Positions 1-4,769 of a stretch of 5,491 nucleotides of DNA are shown piece by piece. The stretch spans positions 1 to 5,491 of the forward strand of contig JAEYVW010000172.1 in the NCBI GenBank assembly GCA_023429365.1, written 5' to 3'. The DNA comes from Bacteroidota bacterium (GTDB lineage: Bacteria > Bacteroidota > Bacteroidia > Chitinophagales > Chitinophagaceae). The notes beneath the pieces are model-generated. The model saw nothing but the letters and a program-made list of their open reading frames with translations, was not told the origin of the DNA and searched no databases. Numbering within the stretch: position 1 is the first letter of the stretch; every line of letters starts with the position of its first letter. Made by a program: the position numbers and the translations under genes.

Positions 1-1
1 C

Positions 2-643
2 GGTAAGAGCACCCTGGCCAAACAGCTTGCAAAAAAGCTGGGCTATGTGTATGTTGACAGCGGGGCCATGTACCGTGCGATCACCCTGCATTTTTTAAGA
101 AACCACATCGACTGGACCGATACCAAAGAAGTGCAGAAGGCGTTGAGTGAAATACATCTTGAATTTCATTTCAACGAGAAGGCAGGACAAAGTGAGATCT
201 ACCTAAACGATGAAAATGTCGAGTACGTGATCCGCGACCTGGTGATCGCAGAAAAAGTCAGCGAGATCGCTGCGATCAGGGAAGTACGTGAATTTGCCGT
301 GGCCGAACAACAAAAAATGGGCGCAAAAAAAGGCATTGTGATGGATGGCCGTGATATCGGAACCGTTGTTTTTCCCAAAGCGGAATTAAAAATATTCATG
401 ACCGCTGATAATGCAGTAAGGGTGGAACGTCGTTTCAAAGAGTTGTACGAGAAAAATCCCAACATCACCATTGAAGAGGTCAAGGCCAATCTCGAAATGC
501 GCGATTATATCGACTCACACCGCGAAGTAAGTCCCCTTAGAAAAGCTGACGACGCCATCGTGCTCGACAATACAAATCTTACCGAAGAACAACAGTTCCA
601 AAAAGCCCTGGGCTGGGCGAGGGAAAAGAAATTGATTTCCTAA
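2..643 (+). CDS. cmk: Cytidylate kinase (CMP/dCMP kinase), 5' end missing
   Basis: Transfers the ATP gamma-phosphate to CMP or dCMP in the cytoplasm, feeding CTP and dCTP synthesis. The frame is open to the left edge and 213 residues are visible. It begins inside the P-loop (GKSTLAKQLA, residues 1-10), so I estimate that about 10-16 residues are missing. The NMP-kinase signatures follow in order: DSGAMYR (19-25) and DGRDIGTVVFPKAELKIF (115-132), both nucleotide-binding segments of the family, then the lid and C-terminal core RDYIDSHREVSPL (167-179) and DDAIVLDN (183-190). Total length fits the usual 220-230 residues. The GTG at 47 is internal and not a real start, because the reading frame and the P-loop lie upstream of it. 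The gene is convergent with the FKBP gene across a 256-base gap. From memory, cmk adjoins the T9SS gene porQ in some Bacteroidota, but what lies upstream here cannot be seen. Confidence 0.96.
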   Translation, partial: GKSTLAKQLAKKLGYVYVDSGAMYRAITLHFLRNHIDWTDTKEVQKALSEIHLEFHFNEKAGQSEIYLNDENVEYVIRDLVIAEKVSEIAAIREVREFAVAEQQKMGAKKGIVMDGRDIGTVVFPKAELKIFMTADNAVRVERRFKELYEKNPNITIEEVKANLEMRDYIDSHREVSPLRKADDAIVLDNTNLTEEQQFQKALGWAREKKLIS

Positions 644-814
644 GGCATCTTCCCCATGAATCACTCCTCGTGTTGACCAAGATTGATCTGCGATTGAGTA
701 ATTTTTCAATCAATATCCTATAGTGAAAGTTAACAGCTCAATCCCGCATGACAATAACGCTTACGATAAGCTTGCCCAAACCCAACCAAGTAAACCAGAT
801 TCCTGGACTCACCG
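644..814. other. Intergenic region after cmk, no gene seen
   Basis: This is the unique part of the 256-base gap between the cmk and FKBP stops. I see no convincing coding frame: a short minus-strand frame here runs into cmk antisense and has no recognisable product. Two weak dyads are present. GATTGA (692-697) pairs with TCAATC (706-711) around an 8-base loop that contains a T run. GCTTA (759-763) pairs with TAAGC (767-771) around CGA. Neither has a GC-rich stem followed by a U tract, so neither is a standard intrinsic terminator. The first could be a weak terminator for cmk. Confidence 0.6.
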
Positions 815-897
815 ACTTCTAACTTCTAACTACGAACTTCTAACTACGAACTTCTAACTCCTGACTTCTAACTCCTAACTTCTAACTCCGAACTTCT
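815..897. repeat. Tandem array of a 14-bp unit (minisatellite)
   Basis: Five full head-to-tail copies of a 14-base unit, consensus ACTTCTAACT followed by a variable four bases (ACGA, ACGA, CCTG, CCTA, CCGA), occupy 822-835, 836-849, 850-863, 864-877 and 878-891. Partial copies flank them at 815-821 (ACTTCTA) and 892-897 (ACTTCT). The first ten bases are identical in all five copies, and variation is confined to the last four. The array ends two bases before the FKBP stop codon. On the plus strand I count 27 C and only 4 G in 83 bases, so a cmk read-through transcript would be pyrimidine-rich and poorly structured here. There are no spacers, so this is not CRISPR. Confidence 0.93.
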
Positions 898-899
898 CT

Positions 900-1610
900 T
901 CACTGCACCTTCTTCACATCCAGCAACTCCACTTCAAACAGCAGCGTTGATCCTCCTGGTATTGGTCCCTGGTCGTGCGTACCATAGGCAAGTTCATAAG
1001 GAATAAAGAGTTTGTATTTTGACCCCACGGTCATTAGTTGCAAGCCTTCAGTCCAGCCTTTGATCACACGGTTGAGCGGGAAAGTAATGGGTTGTCCACG
1101 ATCATAAGATGCATCGAAGGTCGTGCCATCGATCAAAGTACCCCGGTAGTGAACAGTCACACTATCGGTGGCGGCGGGTTTGGCGCCCGTACCTTCAGTA
1201 ATAACTTCATATTGCAGACCACTGGCTGTTGTCTTCACACCGGGCCTGGTTTTATTTTTAGCAAGATACTCGCGCCCGGCATCAATGGTTGACTTAGATT
1301 TTTCTTCCTGGATCTTATTCAGGTAGTTTGTTACCATGGCATTTGCCGAGTTATCATCGCAAAGCGCCTGTTTATTTCCCAACACATCATTTATCGCTTT
1401 TGTAACAAGACTTGTATTGAGGTTTTTAACACCCTGTGATTTGTAAAAACTGGCAAGACTATAGCCGATCGCATAACTGGCCGAGTCAATCATGGTTTTC
1501 AAAACGGGTTGGGGAGTCGTTGTTTTCGGGACAGGTTTAGTGGTCTTCTGCTGGGCAAAAACCATTGCAGTAGATGCCGCGGCAAAGACAAAAAGAAATA
1601 CTTTCTTCAT
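900..1610 (-). CDS. Exported FKBP-type peptidyl-prolyl cis-trans isomerase
   Basis: A 236-residue prolyl isomerase and chaperone of the Mip/FkpA type, predicted to act in the periplasm. Residues 1-19 form a signal peptide: MKK, a hydrophobic core, then an alanine-type cleavage site near VFAQ. No lipobox cysteine follows, so it is probably soluble. A Lys/Thr/Pro-rich linker (about 21-38) leads to an FKBP N-terminal dimerisation domain (about 40-120, starting near the SYAIGYSL segment). The catalytic FKBP domain covers about 128-235. Residues matching the FKBP12 active site are present: Tyr155 (VHYRG), Phe165-Asp166 (TTFDASYDRG), Phe177, Val182-Ile183 and Trp186 (RVIKGWTEGL), Tyr209 (ELAYG) and Phe225. 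I chose the ATG at 1610 because the signal peptide begins exactly there. The frame is open for 48 more codons upstream, but those residues are not signal-like and run through the promoter. It is divergent from the thioesterase gene across 91 bases. Confidence 0.94.
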   Translation of the reverse strand: MKKVFLFVFAAASTAMVFAQQKTTKPVPKTTTPQPVLKTMIDSASYAIGYSLASFYKSQGVKNLNTSLVTKAINDVLGNKQALCDDNSANAMVTNYLNKIQEEKSKSTIDAGREYLAKNKTRPGVKTTASGLQYEVITEGTGAKPAATDSVTVHYRGTLIDGTTFDASYDRGQPITFPLNRVIKGWTEGLQLMTVGSKYKLFIPYELAYGTHDQGPIPGGSTLLFEVELLDVKKVQ

Positions 1611-1628
1611 AGATTTTATTTGTAGCAG

Positions 1629-1659
1629 CAAAAATAATCGCTGGGTCCGGTATTTGAAA
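1629..1659 (-). promoter_or_regulatory. Candidate Bacteroidota-type promoter for the FKBP gene
   Basis: Reading the minus strand, TTTC (1659-1656) is followed after exactly 19 bases by TATTTTTG (1636-1629), a full match to the Bacteroidota -7 consensus TAnnTTTG. The -33 box matches TTTG at three of four positions. Transcription would start near 1624, giving a leader of about 14 bases before the ATG at 1610. That leader is A-rich, with no Shine-Dalgarno sequence, as is common in this phylum. The assignment is by pattern only. Confidence 0.55.
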
Positions 1660-1701
1660 GCCCCACCTGTTAATTTCACAGGCGTTTGGGTATATTGCAG
1701 G

Positions 1702-2139
1702 ATGGAAAGTTTTGTTAAAGAAATACAGATCCGCTGGTCCGACCTCGATCCCAATGTACATCTTAGGCATTCAGTCTATTACGACTGGGGTGCTTTTTGT
1801 CGTGTTGCATTCCTGGACCAGCAGGGACTGACCATGGAACTTATGCACAGGCTTCGTGTGGGCCCAATCCTGTTTCGTGAAGAGTGTGTATTCAGGAAAG
1901 AAGTGCGGCTTGGCGACCAAATCACGATCAGCCTGGAAGTGATTAAAGCAAAACACGATTATTCACGCTGGTCTATACAACATTCCATTAAGAAAAATGG
2001 AGATACCGTTGCCGCTATCCTAACCGTCGACGGGGCCTGGCTGGATATCGTTCAACGCAAACTCTCCACACCACCCAAAGAAGTGCATGATGTATTTTCA
2101 AAAATGCCGGTGGGAGAGGGGTTTGTGTGGTTAGACTGA
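1702..2139 (+). CDS. Hotdog-fold acyl-CoA thioesterase (4HBT-like)
   Basis: A 145-residue single-domain protein, the usual length for the 4-hydroxybenzoyl-CoA thioesterase / YbgC-type family, which hydrolyses acyl-CoA or acyl-ACP thioesters in the cytoplasm. The N-terminal signature IRWSDLDPNVHLRHSVYYDW (10-29) fits the family pattern. Asp16 aligns with the catalytic Asp17 of the Pseudomonas 4-hydroxybenzoyl-CoA thioesterase. The glycine usual before the histidine in many relatives (GH) is Val19 here. The later strands LRVGPILFREECVFRKEV (51-68) and GDQITISLEVIK (71-82) fit the hotdog sheet. The true substrate cannot be told from sequence. The ATG at 1702 begins the family's N-terminus. The frame continues open upstream, but that part is antisense to the FKBP signal peptide and promoter. 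No Shine-Dalgarno spacing is present (AGG abuts the ATG). A poor -7-like TAATTTCA lies at 1671-1678. The stop codon directly abuts the 82-bp minisatellite. Confidence 0.88.
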   Translation: MESFVKEIQIRWSDLDPNVHLRHSVYYDWGAFCRVAFLDQQGLTMELMHRLRVGPILFREECVFRKEVRLGDQITISLEVIKAKHDYSRWSIQHSIKKNGDTVAAILTVDGAWLDIVQRKLSTPPKEVHDVFSKMPVGEGFVWLD

Positions 2140-2353
2140 GGAAAATGTGAAAATGTGGAGATGTGGAAATTTGAAAATTTGAAGATTTGAAAATTTGAAA
2201 ATGTGGGAAGTGTGCAAAATTTGGGAATGTGAAAATGAGGAGATGTGGAAATTTGAAAATTTGAAGATTTGAAAATTTGAAAATGAGGGAAGTGTGCAAA
2301 TTTGGGAATGTGAAAATGTGAAAATTGGAGAATTTGAAAATGTGAGTATGGAG
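2140..2353. repeat. C-free minisatellite with 82-bp period and 8-bp sub-repeats
   Basis: Low-complexity DNA fills the whole gap between two convergent stop codons. Copy 1 (2144-2225) and copy 2 (2226-2306) are near-identical: two substitutions (T to A at 2238 and 2286) and one A lost from an A run. A degenerate partial third copy follows (2307 to about 2352). Inside each copy is a run of 8-base units of the form GAAAATTT, with variants GAAGATTT and GAAAATGT. The plus strand holds only two C residues in 214 bases (2215 and 2297), so plus-strand RNA is nearly C-free and minus-strand RNA nearly G-free. Minus-strand open frames through it encode only Phe/Ile/Ser/His-rich repeats and are not genes. 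Confidence 0.93.
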
Positions 2354-2357
2354 CTAA

Positions 2358-3722
2358 TCAAAAGAAAACTACTTTCTCGGGATTTCGGGCAGCATAGCCT
2401 GTGACGAGGTTTCTGATAAAAAGATTTTCCTTATAAGGTGTCACCAGGTCCTTGATTGTTTCGGGGATGGATACCTGGATATCTGAAGGGATGTATCCCA
2501 TTCCATAAAACATACCCTCCCATACCAACACGCATGATTTTTCGTCGGCGTTGAGACCATCATCAATTATAGCAAAACTGTTGCGGGTCGACAAAGAGCC
2601 TATAGCTCCCTGTACCCTTGCATTGTAAGTATCAGGTGACTCTTTTTGTTGGCAGGCGCCGTGGCAATACTGTCCGTGTATACCCTCACAGGTGCCGTTG
2701 TTGGTTTGAAGAAAACAAAGCTTAGGGCAAAGATTAAATTCACGGATCATTTTTCGCAGCATGGAATGACCATCCGTCAGGTAGTGAAATGTATGCACTG
2801 GTCTAAGCGTCCCCCTGTTTTTTTCGATGGCTAGTCGGAAGTAACCGTTTTGATCTTCGTAAAGAAAAATTCCATACACGCTCTCGGCATTTTTTTGAGA
2901 ATAATTGAAAACCGGCCAGAGCTTTTTGATTTCGGTGGATTCAAGTATATGCGCCATCAGTTCTGTTGCACAGGGTTGAAAGCTGATGCCATGTGTATGC
3001 TTTAGAAAATTTTGTTTTTGCCGGCTCTGTGAATTGTTACTGAAATGACTATTGATACGGTAGCGGATATTTTTGGCCTTGCCAACGTAGATGATCTTCC
3101 CTTTTTCGTTATGAAAATAATATACCCCCGGTGTGTAAGGCAATTGTTCGAAGTGTTCCTTTGGCACATTGGGCGGAAGAATCTGCTCCTTTGAATTTCG
3201 CTGCAGGCTTTTTTCAACCAGGTTTTCCCTGTCATTTTCTAATAATAACCGAAACACTTTTGCTGTTGCTTCTGAATCGCCTCCCGCACGGTGACGGTTA
3301 GTGATCGGGATATCCAGGGCATGGCAAAGATTGCCCAAGCCATAGGACGGTAGTCCGGGGAATATTTTCCGGCTCAGTCGTACGGTACACAGTTTTTTTG
3401 TATTCAGGTTGTATTGACTGGCTGCCAGATGGCTTTTTACAAAAGAGTAATCGAAGTTGACATTATGCGCCACAAAGACCTTGTCATGCAACAACTGGTA
3501 CACTTCGCCGGCAACCTCTTCAAACACCGGAGCATTTTCCACCATATCATTGGTAATACCGGTCATGGATTGTATATAATATGGGATCGGCTGGCGGGGA
3601 TTGATCAGGGTTTCATATTTATCGACGATCTTTTCACCATCGAAGACATGTATACTGATCTCTGTAATGCCATTTGCCTGCGCGTAACCCCCGGTAGTCT
3701 CTATATCAACAATGGCGTACAT
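2358..3722 (-). CDS. DEDDh 3'-5' exonuclease fused to UvrC/Cho-like GIY-YIG nuclease
   Basis: A 454-residue two-nuclease protein, probably in cytoplasmic DNA repair or processing. The N-terminal domain (1 to about 165) is a DNA polymerase III epsilon-type exonuclease with all DEDDh metal ligands: Asp6 and Glu8 (DIETTGG), Asp91 (AHNVNFDYSF), and His145 with Asp149 (HRAGGDSEA). After a linker comes a UvrC-like GIY-YIG domain (about 193-275): PGVYYF (198-203), IIYVGKAKNIRYRINSHF (210-227), and Glu261, which aligns with the catalytic glutamate of UvrC. Cys332 or 336, Cys345, Cys353 and Cys357 match in position the four-cysteine region that follows this domain in UvrC. The UvrC RNase H-like endonuclease and helix-hairpin-helix parts are absent; residues 360-454 are a domain I cannot name. 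Similar fusions are known in Actinobacteria (M. tuberculosis Rv2191) and Bacteroidota. The ATG at 3722 starts MYAIVDIETT, directly at the first strand of the fold. Upstream in-frame codons lie in the intergenic region. Confidence 0.92.
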   Translation of the reverse strand: MYAIVDIETTGGYAQANGITEISIHVFDGEKIVDKYETLINPRQPIPYYIQSMTGITNDMVENAPVFEEVAGEVYQLLHDKVFVAHNVNFDYSFVKSHLAASQYNLNTKKLCTVRLSRKIFPGLPSYGLGNLCHALDIPITNRHRAGGDSEATAKVFRLLLENDRENLVEKSLQRNSKEQILPPNVPKEHFEQLPYTPGVYYFHNEKGKIIYVGKAKNIRYRINSHFSNNSQSRQKQNFLKHTHGISFQPCATELMAHILESTEIKKLWPVFNYSQKNAESVYGIFLYEDQNGYFRLAIEKNRGTLRPVHTFHYLTDGHSMLRKMIREFNLCPKLCFLQTNNGTCEGIHGQYCHGACQQKESPDTYNARVQGAIGSLSTRNSFAIIDDGLNADEKSCVLVWEGMFYGMGYIPSDIQVSIPETIKDLVTPYKENLFIRNLVTGYAARNPEKVVFF

Positions 3723-3803
3723 AAAATAATTGCGGACTTTGCCGGACTGCCGGCCAAAACACGAATTTCGTAAAAAAAATACCAGGATTTGGGAAAAATA
3801 GAA
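3723..3803. promoter_or_regulatory. Divergent intergenic region with promoter candidate and two dyads
   Basis: Eighty-one bases separate the starts of the nuclease fusion (-) and rlmK (+). On the minus strand TTTC (3804-3801) is followed after 19 bases by TATTTTTT (3781-3774), one base off TAnnTTTG. It is a plausible promoter for the nuclease, overlapping the rlmK start codon. Downstream of it, in the presumed leader, lie ACGAA-T-TTCGT (3761-3771) and a GC-rich hairpin GCCGG-ACTG-CCGGC (3741-3754), the latter ending 18 bases before the start codon. For rlmK I see no convincing -7 box on the plus strand, only a purine-rich stretch just before the ATG. Confidence 0.4.
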
Positions 3804-4730
3804 ATGTTCAGGAACAGGCTTAATAAAGTCTTCCGCCATCTGCAAAAACAGGCCAGGAAACAGGGGGTAACTTGCTACCGTGTGTATGATCATGATCTGC
3901 CGGAGTATCCTTTATGCATAGAATTTTATGATAATAAATTATACGTGGCAGAATACAAACGACGTCACGGCTTGACGGAGGAAGAACATGACTTGTGGAT
4001 GGAGGAAAGTATTGCCGTGATTTGCGAAGTCCTGGAAGTGGACAAGGGCGATATTTTTTTAAAGCTTCGCCAGCGAAAACCGGGTAGACTGGGACAGTAC
4101 CAGAAACTGGACGCGACCCAACATGAATTTGTTGTTGAGGAAAACGGCTTAAAGTTTATCGTCAACCTAAGCGATTACCTGGATACAGGACTTTTCCTTG
4201 ATCACCGGCTTACCCGGCAAAGGGTCAGACAGGAGTCGGAAGGAAAGCATGTCTTAAATCTTTTCGCTTATACCGGTTCTTTTTCGGTGTATGCCGCGGC
4301 AGGCGGTGCATCATCCGTAACAACAGTTGATCTTTCAAAAACCTACCTGGGATGGGCTGAAAAAAATATGGCACTTAATGGATTTGCGAATACTGATCAA
4401 TACAAATTCGTTCATGCCGATGTACTGCAATACCTGGATGAACTTCCACCCGGTGAACTCGACCTGATCATCATGGACCCGCCTACCTTCAGCAATAGCA
4501 AGCGGATGGAGGATTTCCTGGATATCCAGAGAGATCATGTGGCGATGATCAATAAATGTATTGCTTCAATAAAGCCAGGTGGTGCCTTGTATTTCAGTAC
4601 TAACTTCAGAAAGTTTGTACTCGACCAGGATAATATCAACGCCACATCGGTCCGCGACATTACCCGGGCCACCACGCCTTTTGATTTTGAGGGAAAGTTA
4701 TTTCGATGGTGCTATTATATCATTAAATAG
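3804..4730 (+). CDS. rlmK: Stand-alone RlmK-type 23S rRNA (guanine-N7) methyltransferase
   Basis: A 308-residue class I SAM-dependent methyltransferase matching the C-terminal (RlmK) half of E. coli RlmKL, which makes m7G2069 in 23S rRNA. Resemblance is close throughout: FRNRLNK (2-8), CYRVYDHDLPEY (24-35), GQYQKL (97-102), VNLSDYLDTGLFLDHR (120-135), SAM motif I LNLFAYTGSF (151-160), VTTVDLSKTYLGWAEKN (172-188) with Asp176 as the expected ribose-binding acid, Asp206 (HADVL), and the motif IV segment DPPTFSNSKRMED (225-237). The THUMP domain and RlmL methyltransferase that precede it in E. coli are absent. Stand-alone RlmI is a related alternative, but the LPEY and DPPTFSNSKRMED segments favour RlmK. 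I chose the ATG at 3804. A TTG at 3789 would add five residues but is less likely, since the family match begins right after the ATG. The stop lies 30 bases from that of the convergent sugar dehydrogenase gene. Confidence 0.88.
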   Translation: MFRNRLNKVFRHLQKQARKQGVTCYRVYDHDLPEYPLCIEFYDNKLYVAEYKRRHGLTEEEHDLWMEESIAVICEVLEVDKGDIFLKLRQRKPGRLGQYQKLDATQHEFVVEENGLKFIVNLSDYLDTGLFLDHRLTRQRVRQESEGKHVLNLFAYTGSFSVYAAAGGASSVTTVDLSKTYLGWAEKNMALNGFANTDQYKFVHADVLQYLDELPPGELDLIIMDPPTFSNSKRMEDFLDIQRDHVAMINKCIASIKPGGALYFSTNFRKFVLDQDNINATSVRDITRATTPFDFEGKLFRWCYYIIK

Positions 4731-4751
4731 CCTGCCGACTTGCAACAATGA

Positions 4752-4769
4752 ATCCAGAAATTACTGGAT
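4752..4769. terminator. Short dyad in the convergent gap, possible weak terminator
   Basis: ATCCAG (4752-4757) and CTGGAT (4764-4769) form a perfect 6-bp stem around the loop AAATTA, which contains the stop codon of the minus-strand gene. The two convergent stops are only 30 bases apart, so any shared terminator must lie about here. No U tract follows on either strand, so a standard intrinsic terminator is doubtful. Confidence 0.25.

Noticed and set aside
759..771. Intrinsic terminator for cmk at GCTTA-CGA-TAAGC
   Set aside because: The stem has only 5 bp and no T tract on either side; it lies 116 bases past the stop.
815..897. CRISPR array or attachment-site cluster
   Set aside because: The repeats are 14 bases, directly adjacent and without spacers, and no cas or integrase gene is present. 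It is a simple tandem repeat.
1492..1701. N-terminal extension of the thioesterase by 70 residues
   Set aside because: The extension is antisense to the FKBP signal peptide and crosses its promoter; the 145-residue protein from 1702 already has the full family length.
1611..1754. N-terminal extension of the FKBP protein by 48 residues
   Set aside because: It would bury the signal peptide and cover the promoter candidate and the thioesterase start.
2015..2361. Minus-strand open frames of about 75-95 codons through the minisatellite
   Set aside because: They translate to Phe/Ile/Ser/His-rich repeats that simply read out the 8-bp and 82-bp units, run into thioesterase antisense, and have no domain. 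The absence of stops follows from base composition.
3414..3773. Plus-strand open frame of 119 codons opposite the nuclease gene
   Set aside because: It is antisense to the conserved exonuclease domain, shows no family features, and runs into the divergent promoter region. The minus strand carries the DEDDh motifs.
3723..3893. N-terminal extension of the nuclease fusion by 57 residues
   Set aside because: The exonuclease fold starts at MYAIVDIETT. The extension would overlap the start of rlmK and encodes no recognisable sequence.
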